Source: Rhyacophila brunnea
Taxonomy: Eukaryota > Arthropoda > Insecta > Trichoptera > Rhyacophilidae
Length of the DNA stretch: 64,000 bases
Direction of reading: 5' to 3'
NCBI GenBank assembly: GCA_022495005.1
Contig: JAGYXB010002072.1
Coordinates: forward strand, 1-64,000
Every line of letters begins with the position of its first letter. The first letter of the stretch is position 1. A program made the position numbers and the translations under genes. Shown here one piece after another: positions 24,241 to 36,096 of this stretch. The notes below the pieces were generated by a model. The model was not told the origin of the DNA, did not search any database, and saw only the letters and a program-made list of their open reading frames with translations.

Positions 24241-24330
24241 GTAAACAACTGCTCATGCCTCACGCCAACCGTAGGGCCTCGTGATAAGCTCGATTAAGAC
24301 GGAGTGTGGTGTAGGGCAGGTTGGTTTGGA
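24241..24330 (-). repeat. Dispersed repeat family F, copy 2
   Basis: Reverse-orientation relative of 2931-3025, sharing the core cgtagggcctcgtgata. Confidence 0.45.
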
Positions 24331-24457
24331 GGGGGTTCATGTTTATGTTTTACCTAGAATATGGATATGGACATAATCTGTGGAGACCATTCTGCTCCGC
24401 TTATAATCAAACATCATGGTAATATGGTAATAAGTTTTTTTTTTTTTTTTAAATAAT

Positions 24458-24781
24458 ATTAATCCAGACTCCCATAGACTTTTTGTATTCATAATATGCG
24501 GAACGCATTCTGACAATTGGAATAGGTTCTAGGGGTCACAAAGAAATATAATGTCGATGTTGCCAGGGGATATTAGGGGTCATTTTTTTTTATTGAGGTT
24601 TTAATTTTTTTTCTTATAACCCGCCAAAAATTGTTCTGAGTTTTTCAATAAAACCAAGACCGAATCACGGATCGATTGAAAATGCAATAATTGTACCATG
24701 CCATCGGCATGGTCGTAGAACGGTTTGTCCCACTTGAATACATATTATGCATACGAAAAGTCTATGGGAGCCTGGTCTAAT
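24458..24781. mobile_element. MITE with about 38-bp TIRs
   Basis: The left arm (attaatccagactcccatag, running on through cataatatg) is matched in reverse by the right arm ending at 24781 (ctatgggagcctggtctaat). The 324-bp unit contains no reading frame. It lies 32 bp upstream of a SINE. Confidence 0.65.
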
Positions 24782-24812
24782 AGTCACTTTTCTGGTAAGT
24801 AATAAATTTAAT

Positions 24813-25030
24813 CCACGATGGCCGCGCGGCTTAAGCTTCGTGAATCCGAGGTTCGAATACTCGGTCTGGCAAATCGGTACACATATTATTTTTCAATTTG
24901 TGTCATGAGTCAGAGTATGGACATAATAGGTTGAGCAAGTGGCTGACATCCATTTCTCGTAAAAACAAAGCCTGGTAATACAAACCTCCACTCTATGGAA
25001 GCCCACATAATCTTATTAGGATCGGATAAT
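24813..25030 (+). mobile_element. tRNA-derived SINE, copy 1
   Basis: Begins with a tRNA-like head containing an A-box-like ggccgcgcggcttaag and a B box ggttcgaatac (24850-24860). A body follows with ggttgagcaagtggctgaca and a 3' end with taggatcgga. Nearly the same unit occurs in reverse at 56574-56811 and 58578-58820, with a 3' fragment at 37122-37160. Confidence 0.85.
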
Positions 25031-25555
25031 ATGGTCGGGAAAAAATAGATTTTCGGGAGAAGGTGGCATCTCGTCGTTTTACTATGCACAATATTATCAA
25101 GCGACCTAGTTACGTTTAAGGATATTGAATTTGTATTAAAAATTAGTTATACGATATTGCACCTGTAGATTGAGGAACACTGTTCGAGTCAATAGGTGCC
25201 TGCAGATGACATCATTTTGTCGACTCTTTTATGTTTCAGGAAGCCAAAATTTAAATAAATTTAATACCATACGTATTTACTAAGCCCCTATACCTGTATC
25301 AAGTTCAGGAGCTTTTGCTTCCTCCAATTTTGACATATAAAAGGGTTTATTTATACCCTTTTTGTTATATTAATAGACGAGTTTAGAAATTAACACACTT
25401 CAGTGATTTATTTGGGCTTGTCACATGCGATTCATGAAACCTTTAGTATTCATTTACTCAGTAGGTATCTAACCATTCGCATAAGCATTGATAGACAGGC
25501 AATGGTGAACCGAATGCGCAACTCTGAATTATTTTTCCAACTACCCAGATCGTAG
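25031..25555. other. No recognised feature
   Basis: Mixed AT-rich sequence. No gene or repeat boundary seen. Confidence 0.4.
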
Positions 25556-25869
25556 TAAGCTTAGCGTTTTTCTTTCCAGATCTAGCATTTTTGAATAGGA
25601 TTCGACTAGGTTGCGAAATTTGCATCTGGCGTTAAATCTGACGTTTTTCGACACCGCAAATAGTTTTAAACTTATACTTAAAATATGCAAGCCTTTTGTT
25701 ATTTTTTATGTAACCGACATCAGCAATACGTTTTTAAATTAATTATTCCTTAATATTAATTTTACTGTAATTATAACTAACTTAACCTTACTTAATTTTA
25801 AGAAAATCTAGCATTTATACTGTACTCTATATATTAGGTATATTTTGGTGAATGGCAGTTGGCAACACT
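25556..25869 (+). mobile_element. Repeat family D, copy 2
   Basis: Starts at taagcttagcgtttttcttt and ends at ggcagttggcaacact. The end matches, reversed, the start of copy 4 at 62801 (gtgttaccaactgcc). Members share the blocks ccagatctagcatttttgaat and ggcgttaaat. Ends with a gttgccaac-type motif suggest a TIR element without a coding region. Confidence 0.65.
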
Positions 25870-26631
25870 TTAATCGATGAGATAGACAACGGTTGGATGT
25901 AGACGCTCGCATCTTTACTCGGTCGTTCCCTTTTCTATGAATATATTATTATCAGTGTCTGCATACTGCAGACACATGCATTACTATCACAATAGTCTGC
26001 GAGCTCAGTAAGATCGCGCAATCGACAAAGTTTGTATGCAGACGCGTGCTCCTTTACCCTCACCTCACCTCCACCGTTGCTATCTACCACTTCGGTATCC
26101 GTTTACGTTTACACGTTTCGTTGCTAGTGCATTATTTTCAATACGCTTTATCTTGAACTACGAAAACTATATATAGCTCAAACGCTGATCAAAAGGCAAA
26201 TATTTCTAAATAATCTACCTGAGATAACATGGGAATTATCCGGTTTGATTTTATTACTCATTGCTTAAACGACAATTTTGAACTCTGCTTCCTTTTAGGA
26301 ATTGTAGAAAATCATTTAGCCAACCATGCGATGTTTATGCATTATTCAACTCAGCAAACGCATTTTTTGCCTGATTAATTTAGCACCTCATTTCCGTGTT
26401 TTGCTCCCAGTTTTAACTTTCAATAGTTAAGCTATGTTAACTTTGTTTAAAATTCAATATTCATGATATATTACATAAAATATCATATACATAATACCTA
26501 ATTAATAGACACGAAAAACATGTTAGGCCACCGGATGGAATAATGTGTAAAAATGGATATTTTTTCATTCGTTCATTTTGAATTAATTTTATTCCTATTT
26601 TTTGTAATAATTCTTGCATTTGCTAGTAGTG
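25870..26631. other. No recognised gene
   Basis: Contains a short stem (gtgtctgca, tac, tgcagacac) near 25957-25976. The segment around 25890-25930 weakly resembles 60263-60302 (shared ctcggtcgtt). Confidence 0.35.
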
Positions 26632-27016
26632 TGTTTCAACCATTGATATACTACTGGATGAATCATATGCTTCTTAAAATGACGCCCGATTTTCAGCGAC
26701 TCGGCCTTTGTTAAAACTTACTGAGTAAGCCCAATCTAGCTTGCATCTTACTCTAACTAATAGTCAGTGCATGACGACTTGCTCTGTCTGCTTTGCGTTG
26801 CAGCACCCTTAGGTTCACTATTCCAAGAACGCAAATATAGTTTTACAGTCAGGGCAATACGGTTGAAATTCGGGAATCCATGTTATCGGTCTTAACGCAT
26901 TATACCTATAAGGAAATATTATAAGACGATATTCGTAATATCTTTTGTGGTACATTTTTAAAATGACACTTGTATGGGAACTGCTCATCTAGTAGTATAT
27001 CAATGGTTTCAACCCT
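26632..27016. mobile_element. MITE-like element with about 60-bp TIRs
   Basis: The left arm (tcaaccattgatatactact, then aaaatgac further in) is matched in reverse by 26950-27016. The interior is noncoding. I could not define a target duplication. Confidence 0.6.
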
Positions 27017-28383
27017 GAAGACGATAGCTTCCCAAAGTTATTTGGCTCAGAATTTTCAAAGATTTTTCTCTATATTATCTCAAGCGGTAATAAAAAAAAT
27101 TCTAAATTAAATTTTTGAAATCTATCAAAATGGTTCAGTGGATTTTGCTTAAAAATATTAAAGCGACCATTTTTTTAAACGTCTTCCTATTGGCCGTTTT
27201 GCATGACGTAACACTCACTGAAACCGAGTTGTAGTTTAAATGTTTTGACTTACGTTATTAATTATTATCTACGTAGTGTACTGATTAAAAAATAGTAAGG
27301 CAAAGTGTATTGTTTGTACGAGATATACTTAAAAATTCTGTTTTTTTGTATTTAAAAATCAAGTTATAACTTATGTATATATCGATATAGATACCTACGT
27401 ATCACAGTAATCAAAAAATGTTGGTGCCATTAGTTAGTACCTACTGTTACTATCCTTGGCGTGTTAACTATTGTAATTGTAAAATTTACCATAGTAGAGT
27501 CAGTTTGATTTACTATACTATACCCTCCAGTGAAAACAACCAAAATAGATACTTTTGGATTCACATACCAGAAAAGAGAGCAGACTTTCTTCAGCCAAGC
27601 TACAAGCTAGTGAGCATCTGATTCAAAATTTAATTTCCCCAGGCTTATTTTTTCTGGGGAAAGAAAAATGTAGTAATCTCGATCCATTTACAATAAGTTT
27701 ATAACCGTATATAATTATCACATAAATGTGATTTAAAGAATGTGTAAATTAGTATCAAAATATATGTGTTTGGTTGGATCAGATCAGATAAATGAAGTAC
27801 CTATTCTCAATTACCTACCACTACACAGCCTGGAACCGAAACCATATTGAGTTTTCTGCTATTAACCACAAAGTACCATACGTGACAGAATATTATTAAT
27901 TTTATGGTGGGCAGTAATAATTTTTTTAATATTTTTTACAAAAAATAGTATTGAAAGAAAAACATATCTAACTGATTGTAATTCGAAAAAAATCGCCTAA
28001 ATACTAGATAAGTATGATGTACCTATTAAATATTATATTTTTTCATACATAACTATAGTAATATAAAAGTAATATTGCTATCATCTCAAATATAATTACA
28101 AATTTTGTTGTAAAAAAACATGTGGTATACTGCTTTGTGTGAGAGATAATTGATATTTTTTTCTTGTTGTGTGACACAAATGAGTTCTCAAACGAACTTA
28201 CATGGCTTCTGCAGCTAGAGTAGGTTATTATTACTACAACGTATTATTTCAACCATTTCTTTTAATGATAGCCGTTAAGAAAAAAAGAGGCAAACAAAAA
28301 TATTATCTTCGTTCCTAAACATACTGTGATGACTCCTGACACTTTTGAGAAATATATACATCACTAGGTTTTTTTTAATACGG
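27017..28383. other. No recognised gene
   Basis: AT-rich sequence. The frame at 27418-27621 shows no recognisable domain. Confidence 0.4.
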
Positions 28384-28445
28384 CACCCAGCAGGATTCGA
28401 ACCTGCGCCCCTCGGGATTCGCGGCCATTTGCGCTGATCACAATA
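28384..28445 (-). repeat. tRNA-like sequence (pseudogene or SINE head)
   Basis: On the minus strand it has an A-box-like block around tgatcagcgcaaatgg and a B box ggttcgaatcc (28393-28403 on the plus strand), followed by tgctgggtgccg. The acceptor stem does not pair, so a functional tRNA is unlikely. Confidence 0.5.
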
Positions 28446-28689
28446 CTATAGTGTCTTATGCAATGGCGACAAAGCTGTTAACTAATAATTATTTTTTACA
28501 ATACTCTCTGAAGCGCTTTCTGATTTGCGCAAGCGAGTGCGGCAGAGAAAGTTTTCAGAAACGTTTGGTAACAAAAATATGAGTTAGAGTAAGATGTAAT
28601 AAACTGGAATGTAAACGTAGAATTCACTGCCATAAAGTAACAATATCACTATTTATAATACTATGTCTATAGACGGATGGATGTATATT

Positions 28690-28797
28690 TGATGAAATTG
28701 TTCGCAGAAGTAAAGCTAGGCAGGAGTGCTTTTGGGTGCCTGAATAATGTCTTCAAAAGTGACCTTCCACTGTGCCTAAAGCGCAAAGTGTTCAACC
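28690..28797 (+). pseudogene. Short LINE (RTE-type) fragment
   Basis: After a frameshift it reads FGCLNNVFKSDLPLCLKRKV, which fits the region after the reverse-transcriptase core in RTE-type LINEs, just before the YGAETW-type motif. It is cut off abruptly at 28797, where a GC-rich unclassified segment begins. Confidence 0.55.
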
Positions 28798-29070
28798 CTT
28801 AGGCGTAAAACCCACTTAACGCAGCAAGTGGGGCTCTCGCGCAAAATTTCACAAGTGGCGCGTAAATCATCGAAAATACAACGTAATCAAATACGCCAGC
28901 GCACACTGGATTTGACGACGCATTATGCCCGCCTGCTCCATGGGTCATCGTTTTTTGGCTTCTCGGCGATACGAATGAACGAAAATACAACGTAGTCCAT
29001 TCATTGAACACGGCGAGCAAAATCACGCTCTGGAAGCGTCGTCGATCGACGGGCGAGAAGCCATTATTTA
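28798..29070. repeat. GC-rich unclassified element
   Basis: Sharp rise in GC directly at the LINE break. It contains two copies of cgaaaatacaacgta about 112 bp apart (28872 and 28980) and a stem formed by ggcttctcg (28958) and cgagaagcc (29054). The minus-strand frame at 28799-29086 spans it but shows no known domain. Most likely a transposon end or MITE. Confidence 0.4.
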
Positions 29071-29229
29071 ATAACAGAGAACTCATTGTTTAATTTTATT
29101 GCGTGTCCGATATTTCGCTGGTAGAATAATGTCATCGTGAATATTAATTACAAGCCCCGAAATAATATAATATTTTTATTGCTTTGTTATGAGAGACGCT
29201 GATAATAATAATTATTTTGTGCTTCTTGG

Positions 29230-29480
29230 GCCCCTTATTACATAGGTGAAGGGTAGTGCGCGGGTATGAGGGGGCCTACTCAGTAGTGAGCGCACCGAGC
29301 GCTTTTTTGGTGGGCTTTATGCCTTAGACTATAGATACATCTAGACGCCACCCATTGCATTGCTAAATGAAGCTGCGTGCCGTGCGTTTGGTTTGTGGGC
29401 GAGCGAACGCATTCGTACACAAATGTTTGAGACCATAGACCACTTCGCTAGTGCTCGCACTAGACGCTCAGAATTAAAAT
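29230..29480. other. GC-richer unclassified segment
   Basis: Contains repeated ctagacgc motifs (29340 and 29460) and a G-rich block near 29250-29285. No reading frame or TIR pair could be supported. Confidence 0.3.
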
Positions 29481-29976
29481 ATAATTTTCTATTTTTTTAC
29501 GTTATATAGTATATTAAAGCGGTCAAAATGCAACCATTAGGTAAAGATATCCATAATTTAAGTTATTTTGAAGAAACACTAGGTCACTTGATGTTAAAAT
29601 ACATAATAATATACAAATAAATTATCACGAACATGTATCAACTTACCTATGAAACGTAATACTATCTTCTTGCTTATCAGTACGGCTACCACATTTTAAT
29701 AAAATACACAGAACCATCTTTTCTACTTAATTAACTAAAAATATTTACCACTGACTTTATGTTTAACACAAAAAATATCAATTTTAGCAACACGGTTATC
29801 GACGCTTAGTTAAGCAATAAACTAAGATTTGGCGGCGACACCGTAGCAAATCATCGCCTACATCTGTAAACTTTTTATCTTACTCTAGCGCGTGTCGCAG
29901 AGATGTGAATGTGCCGAATACTTTCTCACTCGCACTTATGCATCGTTTTTGTTCAGGCCTTGTCTGGAACACAGTT

Positions 29977-31775
29977 CGCGACCCGAGAACTACAGGGTTC
30001 TAAGTGGACAACTGCAGCAAAAAAGTTATGGGCTGTTGAAGTTTTGAACGCTTGTATTTTGTAAATTGTGAATGTTTTCAATTATTTTTTTGATTGAATA
30101 TATCAATGATGGTACTGCTATGGTGTACCTGTCAAAAAAACTACGTTAAAACTAGTTTTTAATAGCTAATTTTACATGTCATAAATTCAGTTAGAACCAT
30201 GTCCACCTGAAACTCAAACAAATCGCCTTTACTACAAGGTTCTAACTGAAATTTGTATGGAAATCCTAGTGATTCAGGATACATAGTTTCACTATTCATC
30301 TAAAAATAAATAAAATTCTTGAAAGTTATCGAATATAATATTTTTTCCGGAGAAAATGTATGGAAATTGTTGGGAAAATGGGAAATTCGGAAAAACTTAA
30401 ATATTTTTTTCTATTTTGTGTTTATTACCATTTTAAAATGAAAAATATGTTGAAAATATAATATAAAATACAAAACTATTGTTGATGCAACAAGCCCAAT
30501 GTTGATGGTTCAATTTCAACTGGCCTGTTCTCTTAATTTTTTATACACGATTGTTGTTACTAATGGCTGAGGGAATGTTGTGTAAAAAATCTTCTATTAA
30601 ATAATTATTCGCCTCAGTTTTAGAATAAACTTCAAGCCAAGAAGAGGCATATCTTTCAGATCCATCATTACATCATAATATCATAATGATATTGTATAAT
30701 TAATATACTCAATCTCTAGGAAATTCTCAGGAATATGGATTGTATAATACATATCCATTTCTTCACCTCATCTACTGAGATTTGAGACATCTCAAACATT
30801 TATATCACTGTAAGTGGGTCTATTCTATACTAATCGACCCATAAAGTGATAAAGTGATAAATATTACAAAACTTAGGATAGGTTTATATCAAAGTATGTA
30901 TAAAGTGTAACAATTGCAATATGTTGGTTATAATTGTTGCAATAAGTGCTACATTTTTACAGCAGCAAGAGAGGTGCTGTTAAACCTACCCTAAGTTTGA
31001 TAATATTTATCACTTTATCACTTTAGCGGTCGATAAGTATAGAATAGATCCACAGATTAAACCTGAAACATAAAGTCAATGAATGCAATACTATTAATAT
31101 TTAGACATTATTATTAACAAAAGGTCGAAGAATAAAATGTACAATGTTCGTTCGACATTCAAATTATGAAAACAATTAATTATGTAAATTATAATTAACG
31201 GTTTGTGAATATGTAACTGTAACGGCGTTTGTAACAAAATTTAAAAAAATTAAGATAATATAATTGAAGCTTACTTACGTTTCATAATATTATAATTCAT
31301 CTAGAAGTAAGTTCACAATTTACTGTTGATATCAAATATCACGAAACATTTTTTTGAGGTTATGTATCTCGAAGCTATAGTAGTTTATGTAAATACTCGT
31401 GGTTTATATAGTTAAAGACACTGCATGAAGTCGTAATAATAAATTGAAAATACAAAACAACAATATTTTACTCTTCATATTGAAATTAAAACCATTTTAA
31501 CAGCTTTAAATGTTTCCACAACCGCGAAATGTCAAATCACATAGAACTTTGTAGAACGACGGATCTTTTTAGATTATGATAGAACTCTGTAGTATCCCAG
31601 ATATTGTGTAAAGTGCACATAGAACTCGGTAGTATTGGGGTTTAATGAAAAAATATAAGAAATATCGACTTCATATTAATATATTATGTAGATAATGTGA
31701 CTTGGAAGACTTCCTCATCATTACTTTAGTTTGGCCAAAAATCGACACTTAGAACCTTGTAGTTCTCGGGTCGCG
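29977..31775. mobile_element. 1.8-kb non-autonomous DNA element, 30-bp TIRs, AGTT duplication
   Basis: The ends 29977-30006 (starting CGCGACCCGAGAACTACA) and 31746-31775 are inverted repeats identical at 29 of 30 positions, flanked by direct AGTT (29973-29976 and 31776-31779). Several subterminal motifs of the form agaact..gtagt lie inside the right end (about 31550-31640). No transposase remains. The architecture parallels the 4.9-kb element at 4019-8909: a CG-starting 30-bp TIR, a 4-bp duplication and subterminal repeats. A MITE is nested at 30814-31053. Confidence 0.8.
30814..31053. mobile_element. Palindromic MITE nested in the 1.8-kb element
   Basis: The arms gtgggtctattctatac (left) and, reversed, gtggatctattctatac (right) continue for about 60 bp through aaagtgataaagtgataaat on both sides. 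Near the centre it carries aagagaggtgctgttaaa, which also occurs alone at about 63613-63630. Confidence 0.7.
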
Positions 31776-31779
31776 AGTT

Positions 31780-32493
31780 GGTAAGTAAACTGCGAATACG
31801 GTATAGTGCAGACTTCGACAATCCAGTTACTAGAACCATCGCCCACTTTTAGAGCATATATTTCATCTCATTCTCATAAAATCAGTTAAAAATCCTTTAT
31901 TCAAAAATAATATTTAAAATGCATTGTTCCAACAGTAGTTTAATCACTACTAAAAATAGATCTAATTAGCCATATTAAAGAAAAACTATTTAAATGCGAT
32001 GTTTGTTATTTTATATGCTTCATTAGCCCAAATAAAACTACATACATAACACAGCCGAAGAATCAACTTGCACTTTTTACATCCTACGCATAAAATATTG
32101 TGCCTGAAAAGCTGATTAATTCACGGTGAGCTCATTTGAAGTTCAATGGTAAGTTTTGTAAAGATTCTCATAAGAGATAATTTAAATAAGTTAATACCTA
32201 GAAGAAAAAAATCATCCTCAACTATTTAAAATATATACAGTAGCACCAGTAGGGCTCGAAATGGTTCGGAGCGCACCGTAGCGCCGTTCCGGTTCATAAA
32301 ATTGGCAAAAGTGTCGCTCCGTCTCGTGGGAAAAATACATTGACTGTCTGAAGTAGATTGGTCATATAACAAAAAAAAAATACATACACTTATTTCCATA
32401 AAACATACATATAATTAGATAACTATGTTAATATTTTCTCAAAATTATCGTGCGCTCCGGTTCGTAAAAGATAGATCTAGCTAGATAATAGCC
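31780..32493. other. No recognised gene
   Basis: AT-rich sequence. A segment near 32255-32340 and one near 32450-32470 share a gctccg/ggttc-type motif, too short to define a repeat. Confidence 0.35.
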
Positions 32494-32591
32494 GTTGTAT
32501 GCATTGAAATATTATATTATATTCCAGACAATATCTATAACAGTTGTATATATTGAAATATTATATTACATTCCATACAATATCTATAACA
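32494..32591 (+). repeat. 49-bp tandem duplication
   Basis: Two adjacent units (32494-32542 and 32543-32591) both starting gttgtat and ending caatatctataaca, with only a few differences. The frame 32495-32692 simply reads through them. Confidence 0.8.
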
Positions 32592-33304
32592 GAAAAATGG
32601 ATATTTTTTTACAGAGAGGGTATCGATTTGAATTATTTACTCATTTGAACTGGTCTCCTACCGCCCCTTTGCCTTCCAAATGTTTTCTATGATTTTTACC
32701 GCTATCCATAGCAATTTCCTACACTTTAGGAATCACTGATCTAGAATCCAGAAGAAGTGGGTGTTTGTTGTTTTTCATAACACGTGTCTACTGATATTTA
32801 AATTTTAACTGAACGGTTAAAATACAACGGCTGTTGATAGTTTTTTTTTATTTATTAGCGTATATTATTATGTAAGCTGTTAGACGAGTTTTAATTTTGA
32901 CTGTAACTTAGTTTAGCACAAGGAAAAGAAAATCTTAGACTAGTGATTCGTAGAAATGAAGACGGTAGAGTGAAGACAGACGCCGGACGGAAGAAAGTGT
33001 TAATATTCGTTATCTTTTTCATTATAATCAAAATAAAGTATGAAAAAATGATACAGCTAACCATAGAAGTCTAATAAATGTAGATACACCATTTAATTAC
33101 ATTTTGTAATACTTAGGTGATCTTGAATTGGATCGTGATATGAATTAACAGATATGGCTCAAATACTATAGAATTGAATGAGACAAGTACCAACTGCTTT
33201 CAAATGACATAAATAAAGAAAAAAAATCATAATATCGATGTATATTAGTCAATGACATTAATATGGACGAATCATCTGGGAATAAAAATGCCACTCACTT
33301 TTTT
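32592..33304. other. No recognised feature
   Basis: AT-rich sequence without supported features. Confidence 0.4.
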
Positions 33305-33499
33305 GTCGGGTCTGCCGAATGGCATAATCTGTTCTAACGCCATTACAATAAAGGTGATATTGCTATAAATTCCCGATGCTTTTAGTCGGGTCTGTCGAAC
33401 GGTTCGGTTCGAACGGGTTTGCTCAAATGAACATTGACACTAGAAATACTATTCTAACGCCATTACAATAAAGGTGATATTGCTATAAATTCCCGATGC
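33305..33499 (+). repeat. Local duplication with two repeated blocks
   Basis: A 48-bp block (33332-33379, starting ttctaacgccattac) is repeated exactly at 33452-33499. An 18-bp block gtcgggtctgccgaatgg (33305) recurs with two changes at 33385. The spacing between the two blocks differs by 40 bp between copies, so one copy gained or lost sequence after duplication. Confidence 0.8.
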
Positions 33500-33907
33500 G
33501 TTATATCGCATAATGGAAATTGCGTGACGTCTACCTATACATGTGCGAATGTCGCTGTGCGTGAATTTAATTGCTAGCTACTGTAATGAGTGCGTTGTCC
33601 ATTAATAATGTCATTATATTAGTTTATTATGTAGCTTTCTGTCATCCACCAAGTTGATGAAAATACGCTGGCGTGAATGATGTTGTCTTGATAATAATAT
33701 TTATGATCTTGTGTTTGTGATTTTGTTTGAATATCTGATCGTTTAAACTACGTATTATTGTTTGAAACTGTTTTGAGAAAACTACACGTCATTGGAGGGG
33801 CGCCGAGCAAGAGAAAGATATGCAATATTGTTGATGTAAATAAATACAGCCCACGATAGCAACCTGCCAGTAGACATATATGTCCAGCCAAATTTTTACA
33901 CACTTAA

Positions 33908-35296
33908 GGGGGGACATGCTCGTCGAAGGTCAAAATTGAGTTTTTATTGTATATTCAAACCATGATCCTGGACACTCCTTAAACGTTGTAGATGATCTAT
34001 TTATATAATTTAGAAGCCTTATTATCCTTTATAGTTATTTTAAACATTTGATGACTGCATAAAGTATTTTTGTTACATAAAATAGTATTCTTTTAAACCT
34101 CTCGCTCTAATGTTTTAGAATATAGTCATATTTCGGTACATAACTGTGCAGTGGTGTTAAGATTTTTTACATTTTATTAATTTTTAAACGCATTTATAAA
34201 ACCATTAGTATAATTTATTACGAGATATTTTTTGTAAAATATTCACGATACAAAATTATATTGATAATCTCTGTGATCCCAAATTTGACAAGAATTAGGC
34301 ATTTTATTATTCAAAAAATCGGCAAGATTAACACATTTGAAGATGATTTTAAAGATACTTATTATAAGCTATGTCTTTGACCATTCAAGTGTGATAAAAA
34401 TTTTATGAATAATGATTGCTTTATAATTATTATTGACCTAAGAATAAGGTAGTGTTTTTTTGAAATACGCCATTTCTTTTGTCATTCCCAGTGGTTAAGC
34501 TACAACATACGGCCGTAGCCATAAATTGACAAACTATAATTGAAGTAGGGAGTAAAATGATATTGACGCGCGTGTTTGAACATGTACCGTTTAAAAAAAT
34601 AAAAAAAAATTCGGTTAGGTACATGTTCAAACACGCGCGTTAACATAATTTTACTCCCTACTTTAATTATAGTTTGTCAATTTATGGCTACGGCCGTATG
34701 TTGTAGCTTAACCACTAGAGAATGACAAAAGAAATGGCGTATTTCAAAAAAACACTACCTTATTCTTAGGTCAATAATTATTATAAAGCAATCATTATTC
34801 ATAAGATTTTATCACACTTGAATGGTCAAAAACATAGCCTAAAATAAATATCTTTAGAATCATCTCTAAATGTGTTAATCTTGCCGATTTTTTGAATAAT
34901 AAAATGCCTAATTCTTGTCAAATTCGGGATCACAGAGATTATCAAAATAATTTTTATCGTGAATATTTTACAAAAATTATCTCGTAATAAATTATGCTAA
35001 TGGTTTTATAAATGCGTTTAAAAATTAATAAATGTAAAAAATCTTAACACCACTGCACAGTTTTGTACCGAAATATGACTATATTCTAAAACATTAGAGC
35101 GAGAGGTTTAAAAGAATACTATTTTATGTAACAAAAATACTTTATGCAGTCATCAAATGTTTAAAATAACAATAAAGGATAATAAGGCTTCAAAATTATA
35201 TAAATAGATTATCTGCAACGTTTAAGGAGTGTCCAGGATCATGGTTTGAAAATACAATAAAAACTCAATTTTGACCTTCGACGAGCATGTCCCCCC
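33908..35296. mobile_element. Foldback element: about 680-bp inverted arms, 29-nt loop
   Basis: The left arm 33908-34588 and right arm 34618-35296 are near-perfect inverted repeats. The outer ends read GGGGGGACATGCTCGTCGAA, and TTAA flanks both (33904-33907 and 35297-35300). The loop 34589-34617 is A-rich. TTAA duplication fits piggyBac-type integration, but no transposase is present, and the arms are far longer than ordinary TIRs. A single-arm relative is at 12956-13658. Frames inside, such as 34430-34630, have no coding support. Confidence 0.85.
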
Positions 35297-35300
35297 TTAA

Positions 35301-35824
35301 TTAAATATAAAGCCAATACATTAATTAGTTACCAATTTAATTACGTTTTTTAGGCTTTCATATTAAATTCGTGGTGAGTAATGACTTTCGGAAAACGAAA
35401 TTTACATTATGTAAGTTACTGATTAATTTAGTGTACTATATTAATGATTGATTTTAAATTAAATACAACTACTCGACCATTATTACTTATTTTACATATA
35501 AGTATAAAAGATTGAGATGAATATCTGTATGTACCTCAGAGTGAGAGTGTCTTATGTCTATATAATGATTAATATAAACTTTAAATAATCAATTATTTAC
35601 TCATTGGAAATTCAGTATGGCAATAAGTATTATAGATTCGCATACTTTTTGTTGACATGGCATAAATAAATATAAATATCAACGTTCTTGTTAATATAAT
35701 TATACGTATTTATTATAATACTGCTAGTCTTTCGTATTTGTGTATTTAATCGATAGCTGCTTTAAATAATTTTATTTCCGAAAATAATTGTATAGTACCT
35801 ACACATAACATGGATACTCGTCGC
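35301..35824. other. No recognised feature
   Basis: AT-rich sequence, nothing seen. Confidence 0.4.
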
Positions 35825-36096
35825 TGTGGTCACACATTGAAAATCGTCTCGACTGAGATGCGGGCATAATATTGCAACTCTCTTCCTTGCACAGAGGTGA
35901 CGTCACGCGGCTAACCGAAACGAATGAAAAAACAGCCTTTGTACAAGCGTTAATGGTATATATTGTTATTCTACCAGCTCACCTCTATGTGTGGCAGTAC
36001 GTTATGTTACCTAGATGTATTTTGTGAATGACAACAAAATCACATCGACAAATTCGACGTGTTGCAGTCGAGACGAGGTTGTACGTGCGACCAGGT
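35825..36096. mobile_element. MITE-like TIR element, family I copy 2
   Basis: The left end (tgtggtcacac, then cgtctcgactg) and the right end (cagtcgagacg, then gtgcgacca) form imperfect TIRs of about 30 bp. 36000-36096 matches 1326-1410 in reverse. The interior includes tgacgtcacg, a CRE-like octamer that is probably incidental. Confidence 0.55.

Noticed and set aside
28384..28445. Possible functional tRNA gene
   Set aside because: Acceptor stem does not pair, and only A- and B-like boxes are kept.
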